Source: Symsagittifera roscoffensis (taxonomy: Eukaryota; Xenacoelomorpha; Acoela; Convolutidae). Taken from it: a DNA stretch of 64,000 nt. Each line of letters starts with the position of its first letter. Position 1 is the first letter of the stretch. The position numbers and the translations under genes are program-made. The notes beneath the pieces are model-generated. The model was given only the letters and a program-made list of their open reading frames with translations, was not told where the DNA came from and ran no database searches. The DNA lies in NCBI RefSeq assembly GCF_963678635.1, contig NC_087065.1, positions 51,406,452-51,470,451 of the forward strand. The letters are read 5' to 3'. Positions 33,601 through 45,379 of this stretch are shown here, piece by piece.

Positions 33601-36517
33601 ATTTTAGACATATTATAATCCCTTGTAATTTTTTATATTGAATTTTAAATGGATTATAATCTGTTTAAATTTTTTGAAAATATTAGATAATAATGGATTG
33701 AAATCGATTGTGTGGTCGCATAAGATAATTATAATCGATTATAATGGCAACATTCTAGGCCACAAAAATTGATTGGAATCAATTATTATCCATGCAAACT
33801 CATTGCCAGCAGTAGACTCTGCAAAGGACTACTTTAACTCTGACCATTTATGTTCTATTCATTAAAGATCGGCAGTTATCGGCTCGTAGGAACTAAGAAA
33901 ATTTCCAACTTCTGAAATTCTTGTTGTATTAAGATTTTCGTCAATTATATTTGTTGCACGAGATTTGCAGTAAACAAAATCTTTTTCAAGTAAAAAACCA
34001 GTTCAAATTGATAATTGATCAACATATTGAAAATGCAAAACTTTGGTCATGCTTATCATAAAATTTTTGGTTCAGCCATTTCGTATTTTTCCAGCTCTGC
34101 CGAAACCTAAGAAAAAGTATTTTTTTTGGAATATTTTTTGCGATACTTTTTCAGTGTTTTTCATCACCATAGTTTTATGGTTGTCGATACTAATAATTAA
34201 AAATCAGATTGTATATCAAGCAAAATAATGAGCAATCAAGTCAGAGGCGCACAAATTTTTGTCTTAAAAGCATATCTTTCTCTTCTAAGGGTAATTTAAG
34301 GGCCTCATTTGAAAAATTTTCTCAAGCAGATAAGTGAACTGTGAATTTGAGTTTAATGCTTACCCGGGCGATGACGAGTTAGACACTAAATACGTGACCA
34401 TATTTTCGGGATAAATTTCCACTTTAGGGCCTAAAAACTGGTCATCAGAATAAGAAAAATGACTTGGGGTCAACTTTTGGCCTCGGGCATAGTTGGACTC
34501 CTTCGGGTAGGCGGGAGGTGGTCTCGGTTTTTCCGACTGCATTCGCGTGTAATCCGAGTCGAGTTTGAATGCGACACGACATCGCTTGCGGTACTCTGCA
34601 TCCCACACGCTCGAGGTAAGACTCTCGGCGTCTGATACGTCGGGGTAAAATGAACTCGAATGACCAAATGATTCGTTGTTCATTGTTCCGTTTGAATTGT
34701 GGTTGTTGTGTTGTGGGAACAAGTAACTGTTCAGTATTTTCTGACCTTTTTCGTTCACGTCAGCTTGAAATGGTAGCAGAGGCGAGCCCTAATTTCAAAG
34801 CAGCAGAGTCAAAAATGATGATTTAGCCAAAATTATTACCAATTTTTGTGTCAAACTAATTTTAAAACGACAAACTAAACAGGCAAAACAAATTCCGCTA
34901 TTTAGAAAATCGCTTTTTCAGAAGTAAAATAATTTCAACGAAAAAACGGGCTTTACTGTTTGGAAAAATTGCATCAAGCACTACTAAAAATAGAGTAATT
35001 GATGGTAATTTTTAAACCTGGTTTTCAGAGAGCCACAATGCATTCAGAAGTTTGCAGTTTGTAAGTGAGTAAGGAAGTTCAAACAGGAGATTCTGAGTCA
35101 CCGTCAACACCCTCAAATGTCGACACATTCCGATCTCCACTGGCAAATTAGACAATTGGTTCTTAGCCAGGGACAACACCCTCAACTTGGAACAGAACCC
35201 GATTTCTTTGGGCAAACACGTCAGCTTGTTTGAGTCTATGTACAAAAAACGAATGTTTACGAGTCGGTTGATCTCGGCCGGCAGAGTCGTCAGCTGATTT
35301 TTGTTCAGATTAAGTTCAACTAAGTCGTGGAAGCCGCTGATACTTGTCGGAAGTTCAGATAGACAGTTGTCGCTAAGGTTTAAAACGTTGAGTGAAACTA
35401 ATCTACCGATTTCGCCAGGAAGTCGAGCAATCATGTTCTCGTGAAGATACAACTCTCGTAGCTTAGTCAGTCGGCAAATTGATTCGGGTATTTCTGATAG
35501 ACAGTTGCTGCTCAGTTCGGCAAATTCCAGACACGAGAGCTGACCAATCGACTGAGGGAGTTTTCTGATTTTGTTTTTATCAATCCAAAGCTCTTCTAAA
35601 CTGACAAGTGCGCCAAAAAACTCCGGAAGTTCAGTGAGGTCATTGCCTCCAATGTCGAGTCGTTCCAGAGAGGTTAGATGGATGATGGTTTTTGGCAAGT
35701 ATTTGATATTATTTGACCTCAATTCACACACGATTAACTGAGTTAGTCGTCCAAAATTGGCTGGAAGGTAGTCGAGAAAGCAGTCATTCATGTAGAGGTG
35801 AGTCAGACCTAAGATCTGGGTGACTCCTTCTGGCATTCGACCCAGGGGGTTGACACTGAGGTCAAGTGAGTGAAGGTATTTGCAGTTTCGGATGTGAAAT
35901 GGAACATCTAAAACATTTTTTGAAACACTTAATGGGGAAGAGGTTGGGTTTTTACAAAACAAAAAGATAAAAACGCCAGAAAATTCCAGTCGATCAGTAT
36001 CTTTCAAAAATGACAGTTGAAATGATACTGATTGGTTAGACTGACAGAATAGTAAAAATTTCCTTGATATTTTTGTATTCTGATTATTGATTACTGATCG
36101 GCTAATTTAGTTTTAAGTATTTCGGTTTTTCTACCATTAAAAGTTGCCTACCCCCTCCCTGTTAAGTGTTCTTTGTTTTTAGAGAGTCAAAAGACATCTG
36201 ACAGCAAAGTTGTTTGGCACTTTCTATCTAGCCGAGGTTGTGGATTTAATTCAACTATCCAAAAAATAGCAGCGGTTGGTTGATGATCAAAATTACTTGC
36301 CCAGGAGTGCGTTTTTAGAGATGTTCAGTTCCCTGAGGTTCCACAGACATCCTATCCAGGGTGGAACAGTATAAATCTCGTTGTCGGAGAGGGAGAGTCT
36401 CTTGAGAAACTGACACTGGAATAGAGCCCTGGACATCTCACAGATCATGTTACTGTCCAACTCCAGCTCCTCCAGACACTTGCGGAACTTCACTATCTCC
36501 TTCGGGATCCGCTTTAG
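30604..36517 (-). CDS. LAP-family leucine-rich repeat protein (Lano/Erbin/Scribble-like), 5' end missing
   Basis: Predicted cytoplasmic scaffold of cell junctions and polarity. Exons on the minus strand: 36301-36517, 35018-35907, 34364-34788, 31233-31455, 30604-30753; 1905 nt, 634 residues, all phases consistent. The start exon was not found; the first visible exon opens at 'LKRIPKEIVKF', which in LAP proteins follows a short N-terminal segment. Exons 1-2 give about 15 LRRs of LPxxI.xLxxLxxLxLxxN type without gaps. The LRRs end in 'LWLSENQ', then 'PLLPFQAD' and 'LNSYLFPQ', then a 'VWDAEYRKRCRVAFKLD' block: the LAP-specific domains. No PDZ domain is seen; the protein ends ...METLVN. That layout resembles LRRC1/Lano more than Erbin or Scribble. 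Last two exons are low-complexity, so less certain. Confidence 0.88.
31157..31201 (+). repeat. G-run tract (potential G-quadruplex)
   Basis: Contains at least five runs of four to six G separated by one to a few bases. It lies in LAP intron 4, some 30 nt after the exon 31233-31455 donor, so the transcript would carry the C-rich complement. Confidence 0.6.
31456..34363 (-). other. LAP gene intron 3 (2.9 kb) with GATTATAAT-rich repeat
   Basis: Donor CCCGG|GTAAGC, acceptor at CAG|C or, 9 nt later, ACAG|A; both keep phase and so differ by three residues. It contains two blocks of GATTATAAT-type repeats at about 32815-33050 and 33600-33790 around a C/G-rich centre, probably one MITE-like element. 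The same repeat type recurs at 47640-47960. Confidence 0.6.
35908..36300 (-). other. GC-AG intron in the LAP gene
   Basis: The donor is CTGG|GCAAGT (36301|36300) and the acceptor GTTTTAG (ends 35908). Joining at this GC gives an uninterrupted LRR (ISKNALL then DVPFHIRNC) of exactly the expected spacing. The nearby GT (36296-36295) would break the frame. Confidence 0.82.
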
Positions 36518-37400
36518 CTGTTCAACAAACCAATCTTACCATACTATCAAATCTGATGACTTTAGCCCAAAAGTAATAGGACTCTAACCCATATCTTTGA
36601 ACGATAGTTAGATTTCTGACAGATCTATCGTGGTCTAGGGTGACTTTGTGGTTAGGACATATATGTACCAGTTTAGTGGTTTTAGCTCGAATTTTAGAAA
36701 AAAATTTGAAAAAGGGAGGTATTTGTCTGGGGTGGCGTTTTTTTTCAGATCAATTTGAAAAAGAAATTTGACAGCGCGAGGATAAATCCTGGAATTTCAG
36801 GATTACCATTTGGTCGGGGACTGCTCGCTTACTACATTATACTTGCAATACGCGCATTAGGGTGGCTACTTATTCCGTACTCAAAATCATGCTAAGCTGA
36901 TTTAAGTTAACTAAATTGTCTTTTTAATTAGTTTGAGGACTTATTTTGAGACTTAAAATTGAGCTCTTGATATGTGATATTGAATGACAATAACTTATAT
37001 TTCATCACAAAACCATTCACGAGGCAGTCGGAAAATGTAGGGCTTTGCCCTGATTTACGACCAGTTGTTAGGGAGGAACTATTTGCAATTAAAATTGATT
37101 CGGCGACTTTGAAAGACTCTTGCAAGGTTTGGATTCACTTAACCGCGTAGAAGTTTCACTGATGATTCATAATTTCTGCATTTTGGGCCAGAACCTTTAC
37201 ACAATTTTTTAAAATTCCAATAATCTTTTATAATAAGATAAGCAAGCTGCAAGAAAAAACGTTTGATTACTTACACGCTTAACTTTTTACACGCTTAAAT
37301 TTTTCATCTATTTTTTTGAAAATTTAAAACAAAATTTTAAAATTAACTTTAAAAACATTATTTTTGCATGAATTTGTGCTAATTTCTTATGTTTTTTTTT
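36518..37400. other. Region upstream of known LAP exons
   Basis: The missing first LAP exon(s) should lie at or beyond here; none was recognised. Around 37020-37070 an inverted fragment of repeat family R1 ('gaggcagtcgg..tagggctttgccctga'). Confidence 0.4.
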
Positions 37401-37826
37401 CACAGAGAAATAATGTACAACATTTCAGTAGTGTATTTTCTGCCTTACACCCTGAAATTACAGTACAGCAGTATAAATTATATGCACATTGCATAAGCAC
37501 ATTGCATAAACACATCGCTTAAGCACATTGCATTGGCACATTGCAGTTGTGTAAAAATCAGCATTACAGTCTGGACTAAGAAGGACTGCTGACAAACCGA
37601 ATGAGCGACGCGAAATGCAATGAATAGAGTTTATCAGCAGTCTTTCTGAGTCCAGACTGTAATGCTGATTTTTACACAACTGCAATGTGCTTATGCAAGG
37701 TGCTTAAGCGATGTGTTTATGCAAAGTGTTTATGCAATGTGCATATGATTTATACTGTTCTACTGTAAGTTCAGGGTGTAAGGCAGAAAAAGCACTACTG
37801 CAATTTTGTACATTATTTCTCCTGTG
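37401..37826. mobile_element. Foldback element with ~190-bp arms
   Basis: Arms 37401-37590 and 37640-37826 are inverted copies: outer ends CACAG(G)AGAAATAATGTAC. Both arms hold several 'gcacattgcata'-like 12-bp units and 'acagtctggact'. The centre (about 37591-37639) is the loop. Non-coding. Confidence 0.85.
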
Positions 37827-37904
37827 AAAAAAACTTAATCCAGCAATCTCAGCCGGGAAATGTTGCTGAGTATTTGCTAGAGACTAGGAGAAACTTCAGA
37901 CAGG

Positions 37905-38500
37905 CCTGCTCGTATATCAGGGCAAAGCCCTGAGTGTTCCGACTGTCCCTTAATTCAAATCGAATATTTTTTTGGGAAAAGAAAATATTGAAAACCTATA
38001 CATTTAGGACAATATCAAATTGTAAAATTTTGATTCCTACGAAAATAATAATACCAACATCTAGCTAGCCTCAATTCAGTTTGGAACGATTTTGTTGGGC
38101 GAAATAATTCGCCACGCATAAAAAATTCGCGTTACAATCTTAGCATAATAAATATACTCTTCAAAGCGCACATAATTTAGTCCTGAACATGGCAATTTTG
38201 GCAATTTTCAAACGCCCAGAACTTGACAAAAAATAATAGGAGGTCAATATCTTTTTACAGTTGAACTCAAGAAGTCAATTTTTTCAATGGTGTAAAAAAA
38301 ATGTTTGTTGAAAATTATTATTTCGATCGGTGAAATTTGACTGAATAAAAAAAATCGCACCGAGCGTAAACATTCCGTTTTCTTCGAAAGTAGGAACAAA
38401 TACATTGAAAGTACCAAACACAGCAAAAACTAAATAAAACTAAGATTGTGTTAGAGTTCAAAACTTTGATTATTTTTTGCACTGCAAAAGAATTTTTTTA
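37905..38500 (+). repeat. Dispersed repeat family R1, copy 2
   Basis: Starts 'tgctcgtatatcagggcaaagccctgagtgttccgactg', includes the palindrome CAGGGCaaaGCCCTG, and later 'taattcgccacgcat' and 'cttcgaaagt'. Parallel to 38970-39470. Confidence 0.75.
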
Positions 38501-38969
38501 AAAAACTTTACAAAATGAAAATAAACCAAGCAAAAAGCAATGTAAGTTCTTGCAAGATGTGTTGCAAGATATCTTGCAAGATGTACATTCCGAGAAATTT
38601 GGGGTTAACAATAACCCCAACTTCAGATAAGTAATCCGTTCTACTATTCTAAACAGATTACAATAACATCTCAGATTACAGTTATTTTTGAAATGGCGCT
38701 CTAATGAACGAACCATACAGTTTGGGCAACAAATTTATCTTTGGTATAATATCTCTACTTGAAAATATTCGTGAAATCCGTACGTGAAAAGATTTGTGAA
38801 ATATTCTAGGATATATTGAGCATCCCCGCCATTTCTGTGTGGTGAGGTAGCTCAAAAGATATTTGAGGCATGTTTATAACTACTTGAAAGTGGTTTGATG
38901 ATATGAAATCATGCGCTAGATTCTCCAAAGATTGTGGAACACTAAAATTTACAATTTCAAATATCAAAC

Positions 38970-39470
38970 AAGACTGCTCGTATATCAGGGCAGAACCCTG
39001 AGCTTTCCGACTGCCGTTTAATTAGTCTTGAAAAACTTTTGGTAAAAAAGTATTGGAAAACTATAAATTTTAGACAATATCTAAAATCATGTCTGAAAAT
39101 GTTAGTTGGAAATGTTACTTAGCCAACTCTACCAATTAGCTCAATTAAATTTGGAATGATTTTGTTGTGCGAGATAATTCGCCACGCATACGTTTCACCA
39201 TAATGAATACAATCTTCAAAGTTCGCATAACTTAGTCCAGAGAATGGCCAAATTGGCTATTTTCAAACTCCAGAACTTTGTTGAAAACAATTGGAGTCAA
39301 AAATATCTTTAGGCATTTTGATTCTTTGAGCCGATATCTTCAATGGTGTCAATTTTTTTTTGTTATGAGCTCTGACGCCAATAGCCAATATTTGAATGAA
39401 TGAAGAAAATGAATAATCCGTTTTCTTCGAAAGTTGACACGAAAACAATTTTAGAGTAAAAACAAATCAC
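38970..39470 (+). repeat. Dispersed repeat family R1, copy 3
   Basis: Same order of motifs as 37905-38500: 'gactgctcgtatatcagggc', 'ttccgactgcc', 'gataattcgccacgcat', 'cgttttcttcgaaagt'. The two copies lie in direct orientation about 1.07 kb apart. Confidence 0.75.
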
Positions 39471-39830
39471 TGAAAACGGTGCATAATAAGACTCTGTATT
39501 ATTGAGACTCTTATTTAAGACTCTTAAAAGAAAATCAAATAGCTATTACGTACCTGATTAAGATGCTGCATTATTATTGTGCGAACAAGTTTTAGTATTC
39601 AGATAAAAAGTTCGCCCAAACGAAAAATTTAAAAACTTGAGGAAAATGACCAAATAATGTCAAATTGAGCAAATTGATTTTTTTCAAATCCCCGTAGCTT
39701 TACAAAAAAAGATCTGAAGTTTTTTAAAATAATTTTAGCTCAGGTTTAGTAAGGAAGTCAAAAATTGACTGAAAAAAAACAACACAAGCATATAAATTCT
39801 GTACTTTCTTCGAAAATGCAAACAAATATA

Positions 39831-40190
39831 CAGGGGCGGATCTAGGATTTTCTCTAGAGGGGAAAAAATTGTCGAAATTTTTGTTGATTTTTTTTTAGAT
39901 CGACCAAATTGATTTTCCGAGCTCTCTCAAAAAAAATTAAAAAGACCCTGATTTGACCAAAATTTCTGGGTCGCAAACAAAATTTTAAAAAACAGGCCAA
40001 AAAAGGCTTTTTAGGCATTTTTGGAAAATTTTGATCAAAAAAACTGCATTTTTGGCGCACGCTTCCCCCTCCAAATTATTAAATAAATGGATGTCTCAAA
40101 TTAATACAAAGAGGGGACCCTTTGAGTCGGCAGGGGGTCGAATTCCTAAGAGATAAGCGTCCACCCCCCCCCCCCCCAAATTCGCTTCTG
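39831..40190. mobile_element. hAT-type MITE (CAGGGGCGGATCTAG end)
   Basis: Left end CAGGGGCGGATCTAGG at 39831; right end ...TTCGCTTCTG at 40190. Flanks caaatata (39823-39830) and cgaatata (40191-40198) make an 8-bp duplication with one mismatch, as expected of hAT elements. The interior contains 'gagctctc', a poly-C run of about 14 and 'gagggg'-type G runs. Related fragments: 53220-53311, 54855-55257. Confidence 0.75.
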
Positions 40191-40738
40191 CGAATATATA
40201 TTTAAAAACTAAGTCGTATGATTTTTTTTATTATTTAGCCATATTCATTTATTTATTTATTTGAAAATATTGCTATGCGAAATTTCACCTCGCAATGGCG
40301 GAAGTCCAAAATTGAAACTGGGTTTTCGTGTAACGAGTCTGTCCCGCAAATGACTCGCTTGATCACTTTGTCCAGCAGAAACAGATCCGTATTGATGAAA
40401 TTCATTATGTAAACTAAGTATAAATTCGAGTTGAACTATCCATATAAAAAATCTACACAGATAATATTTTTGCAAATAGCAATTTATTTGTAAAACTACC
40501 AAGAATGATCAGAATCGTTTCAGAATACAAATATCGTTTGGCAATACAAATGGATTTGATAATTAATGAATGAGTTAAAGTTTTAATGATAAATAGAGCT
40601 TATTCGAAAAAAAAAATGATTCAATAATCCAAAAACTATGTAAAAAGAAGTAATTCAAACTATTTTCTTCGACATTGCAATTTTAAAATTACAGACACAC
40701 TATTTTAAAAATTTAATTGACTAAATAATTGACAAAAA

Positions 40739-40971
40739 TCATAACTATTGCAGTTACAAAGGAAGGGGTAATGAATCACTTCAGTAAAAAAAGCTGCAAA
40801 AATAATGGTAAAGAAAAACTATATTTGGTAAGTTGGTGGGATGGAAAAGAAGCCAGCTAAGATGAGTACGTCAGAAGAATAGTCTATCTTGAAGTTAGGG
40901 AAGAACAGTGGGCAATTTTGGGGAAGATTTCAGCAGAAGTCGAACATGATTGGCTTAAGGCTAGAAAATAA
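40739..40971 (+). pseudogene. Coding-like fragment with one internal stop, unidentified
   Basis: One frame stays coding-like for about 77 codons except for a TAA at 40858-40860: before it '..KLYLVSWWDGKEAS', after it 'DEYVRRIVYLEVREEQWAI' and on to TAA 40969-40971. Composition is unlike the surrounding poly-A/T. I do not recognise the family. It may be a dead gene or transposon piece, or chance. Confidence 0.25.
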
Positions 40972-43900
40972 TTGATACGCACTGTAGCACAGTTAGAGCT
41001 ACTCTCTCAGAACTTTCCCCTCCATTATCGGATGGAAAATTTTAATGGGACATTTTAAAATCAATTCTAAGGTCTGAAGTATTCTTGGTAGATATAAGAA
41101 AAAGCCCTGCTATTTTAACCTCGCGGCACTTTTCATTCAACTACAAGCCAGATTTGGGGGTAAAATAAATGATCAATACTTGAGGAAATATTAAATTTAA
41201 TACCTAATATTTTTTTAAAAGACAATTGTTTTGCATGAACAAAATTATATATAACTGTTTCAAGTTTTAATGACTTATGACGACGAAGAAATATCTAGTA
41301 TAACTAGTCCATATTACAGACATTTTGATCAGTGCTTTCAATCATTAAAAAAAACGGCCGATCTTGTAGATTTTTGCTTTTCAATAAAAAGTTTGACGTT
41401 TTAAGTTTTTCCGCAGCTAATTGGGCGCATTTACAATCAAAGTGAAACATAACGGTACCCCATAAATAAGGAGGAGGGGGGGGGGTAGGTTATAAGTAGA
41501 AAAGAAATAGTAATCTTGAGCCTTGTTAGTTCCGGTTCTGGTCGAATGGCAAAGTAATGTGATGTGCATATCTTCTAATTGATACAGAACCGCATCTTCA
41601 GTCCATACGATACCAGGGCAAAGGCGGGGATTTGGCTTTACGGGTTTTAAGGAAACGCAACAAAAGAACCCTTCAAACGTGCTGTGCGCGCTACTAATTT
41701 GGCTAATTTCACCAGTCTCAAAGATGTGCGCTTCGAAAATGAAGAGAACAAAGAAAAAAGTATGTTCACGGATTTTGAATGGAAGCAATGAATCATTTAT
41801 GATTATTTTCTCTGAAAAAAAAATTATCTTAAATCTTTCCATTAGATTTTACAATACAATTAGCTAAATGAAAACTAAAACGCTTCACTGCATAAAATTA
41901 CTAAGATTTGTGCGTTTTTGCATTTTTCAAACCAATTCTTTTTACTTACTAGCACAGATAATAAAAAAACTGAATGAAAATAATTTATTCTGTTAGCCAA
42001 TTTTTAAGGAACTAATCAATGCACTACGTGAATATAAGATGGTTTTTTGTTGCCAAACTCTTTTGCATTCGATGAACAGTTCAGAAACGCTCATTTTGAT
42101 TGGTCAGTCACAAAACGTCCTTGAAACTATTTTTTTTTCAGAAAAAAAAACATTTATTTAGATTGAAAAATAGAGCTAACTAGACGTTTACCAGACCGTA
42201 AACTGTAATCTTATATCATTTTCTGAAAAATTTTTCTAGTTTTTTTTGCGTTTTTCTAAGCTCTTATACAGTTTTTTATCTAAGTTTAGCAGATCTCATA
42301 TTCCAAAAATGAATATACCTACCCAACTAACCCACCCTTACAATACCATTATTGTTCCGGCGACTAAATCGGGAGGAAAAATGTTCTGAAATATAGTGCG
42401 AGACGCCGAGCATGGCGCGATCGACGCGCCTTTTGCGATCGTGAACACCATTTTTGCAAGGAATTCTAATAAAGTTACATAATTTATGCTCAGTTCAGAC
42501 CGTACCCACTGAAATCTTGTTTTCGTTTGCGAACGATACTCAGTTTATCCCGATGTTCGCAACCGGAGTCTTTCCAGGCTTTCGCTTCCTGAAAGATCCG
42601 TCGCAATTTTTGCTTACAGGGCGGTGACGGCGCAACCGTTGCGACCAAGATCAAAGCATTGACTGGTTTGACCGATGAAGCACTACCGGTGGAAAAAGGT
42701 GGACATTTTGAAACCAGCACATGGCGCAACAATGATTGCATAAATATTTTAACTCAGCGCCACTGAATTGTTTTTTTTTAACCAGCTGAGCAATTCAATG
42801 AGTAAAACAAAATATGGCTCAGAGAATGAAAATTGTTTTTAAGATTCATTTTTTCTTTCAACTTGCTAGAACAAGAGTCTTGTAATCGGGAACTAGACTT
42901 TTAGCCAGCAAACAATTTTTCTGAAACATTTGAAATCAAAAATCTTTTTATCAGTTTTTGGCAACTTTCAGGTCCCTTCTTTCTTCGTCTGGAGGTTATG
43001 CGGTTGCCTTTGCACCTTCTGGTCTGTTTTTGAGTGCCAACGAGCTAGAGTATGTTGGTCGCGGTTTTGTAGTTTTACTTAAAAAAAATTTTGCATTGGT
43101 TTAAGGATAAAAAATATTATTCTTGAGTTGAAAAAATTTTACCATTTAGTAGTATAAAAGTTTAACGTTGAAACTTTTTAATCGCTTCAAACTTTTAATG
43201 AAAACAGTTTCTTTTGATATTTTTGGTTTTCTGATCAATTGGCGTCTAACCACTTGTTGCCGGCATAGTGAATGCTCGGAAAATATTGAACGCTTGTATC
43301 ATGCTGATGATTGTGTTTCTCTCGTCTGTTCTTCTGAGAATGAATTTTTCGTATTTTTAGTACCAAAAAAATGTTGAAGTTTTTTACTAACTAAGTTATT
43401 GCCATCTCACGGTCTGCTTGGTAGCTTGCAATAATACGCTTTCATTGTATCACAAACGATGGGCAGCTCTGCTTCCCCCTCTGTGTTTAACCTTTAGCAT
43501 TACGAAAAGAGCATGTTACTGTAATTATATGTGATAAATTAGGCTGATGTCCGCCGATGTTCAATTTCGCTGAATGCATTTTTTTTCTGAAATCGTGAGT
43601 AAAGATTTTTGTTCAGAATTTTAAAGCCAGACTTTTGCTACTTCAAAGCCAGACTTTTGCGACCAAGTTTTGGTATGTCCAGATTTTTTCGTTTTGCGAC
43701 AGAGCTCGCATTTTTCGCGATTGGATATCCAGTACTGTGAAACTAAAATTCCAGCTGAGATGACGCACTTAAGATCAAGGTTTGTATGTGGAGCAATTTT
43801 CATGGAACCGTGTCCGTATTTCGTTTTTTGTTTTAAAAAAATGCAACGCACCAGGAACTCGTTTGAAATTTTTTAAAACTCTTAGACTTCTTTGTTCAAT

Positions 43901-44648
43901 CCCAGACTTCTTCGATCATTTACTTCGACCGTTTCACGAACTGTTTTTTCTTAAGTTCGACAATTTAATTGACTGAAAATCATGAAGCACAAAAAAGTAA
44001 GAAAAAAAGCGTTTGAAATATAATACTATTGGAATGTACACAGAAGGTATTCTGAGCATGCTGGTCAAAGATTTGATGCGAGCAGAAAAAATAAGGCTTC
44101 TGCTGGTGTATGATTTGCGTAATAATGCTTTTGTTGTTTGCTTAACGATGTGACTTAAAAAATATAGCAAAAGATTAGTAGTAAAATATAGCAAGTAAGA
44201 ATTAGTGACAAGAATCATCAAAATCATGAGCGTAAGCTTAAGTGTTTCAAAAACAGAGTCCAGCTTGAGGTTGTTATTGCCTCGTCAAACTATCTATATA
44301 ATAAATGAATGACATATTTTTAGTTGTCATAAGGCGCAATGGTTAAGATCTACCACTGAGCACATTGTTTAAGAAGAATTAGATCAGAATTTTTAATAAT
44401 CATTCAGAGCAATCATCTTTAGCTTTTTCCTAATCCAAGCAATCCTGACCCAAAATTTGAAAATTCTTTCTTCGCCCTCTTGTCACCCAACACCCAAGAT
44501 TACTTTTTTGTCACAGCTTTTAAAATTCTAAAAAAACAGTCTCTTATTATTCTTCACAGTTTTGCATAATTATGCATTGTAATTTAGTAAGTCTTCAAAT
44601 TTTGATATTTTGAAAATTCGATGTGCTGATTGTAATTTCTTGTGTTAG
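40972..44648. other. Mostly unassigned stretch with possible plus-strand exons
   Basis: Three GC-richer islands have acceptor-like starts and open frames: about 41651-41759 (in one plus frame 'ANFTSLKDVRFENEENKEK' before a GTATGT donor), about 42617-42770 (plus 'GGDGATVATKIKALTGL'; minus also open), and about 42972-43066 (plus 'GGYAVAFAPSGLFLSANEL'). They could belong to the gene ending at 44831, but their phases cannot be tied together, so no model is offered. Confidence 0.3.
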
Positions 44649-44831
44649 GTTCACGCACACACGTATCAGAGCAACTCAATATCCCTCAACAGCGAACATG
44701 AGAGTTTCATCAGTGCAGATGACCTGCATATCAATTTACGGAACCTCTCTATCACCAACCAGAGTTTCAACATCGTCGACATTAAGCCGGCTAACATAGA
44801 GGAGCTGAGTGAGATGGTAACAGCCCCATAG
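44649..44831 (+). CDS. Candidate terminal exon of an unidentified plus-strand gene
   Basis: Begins after a good acceptor (TTCTTGTGTTAG, ending 44648) and stays open for 60 codons to TAG 44829-44831. The peptide includes '[18 protein letters not shown]' and '[14 protein letters not shown]', acidic and protein-like. GC content drops after the stop. A second frame (+2) is also open for about 50 codons, so phase is uncertain. I do not recognise the family and upstream exons are unproven. An AATAAA lies at 45018-45023. Confidence 0.45.
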   Translation, partial: VHAHTYQSNSISLNSEHESFISADDLHINLRNLSITNQSFNIVDIKPANIEELSEMVTAP

Positions 44832-45017
44832 CTCCACCCCCACCACTGCAATATATTCGCCTACAGCAGCAGTCGCGGAAACTCAAGCTGTGTGACATGC
44901 GACAATAGACCCTCTGCGACTCATACCCCAAATGTTCGTCGTATATTCTAAATTTTGAAGCAATGCACGCCTACTTAGACTTACTATTAAGTAGATATTT
45001 TTAAGGTTTGAAACGAT

Positions 45018-45023
45018 AATAAA
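45018..45023 (+). terminator. AATAAA polyadenylation signal
   Basis: About 190 nt after the candidate stop at 44831, consistent with a short 3' UTR. Support is limited to position and motif. Confidence 0.35.
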
Positions 45024-45379
45024 TTCGCAAATTTGAAACCTATTCGCAAATTTCAATGCGACGTAAATTTTGATGCGACAAAATGTGTTCATTTTGAAAG
45101 TGTTCAGTTTGATCAACAACCAGCTATTAAGTTCAGCCAATGTAAGGATATTAACACAGACTATTATATTACAAATAGCACCTTAGCTTCAAGGTATCAT
45201 AGATCTGTAGGGTAGAGGTAGAGAAGGAGATCCGCAACAAAATCGTTCGGAGGGTTCGGACCTGGGCAGGGTCGGATGTCTTAATGACTTTTTTCGTATA
45301 CTAGTTAAAATGTGTCCGCTTTATAAATTGAGGCATATTAATTGGTATTTTTCTTTTTTTTAAAGTTGTCTGGTACTGC

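Noticed and set aside
41417-41842. 141-residue minus-strand ORF as a gene
   Set aside because: It starts in A/T runs, contains a poly-C/Pro artefact, and competes with plus-strand frames over the same GC-richer part.
44326-44360. tRNA-like D-arm sequence 'ggcgcaatggttaa'
   Set aside because: No acceptor stem or T-arm box follows within tRNA distance.
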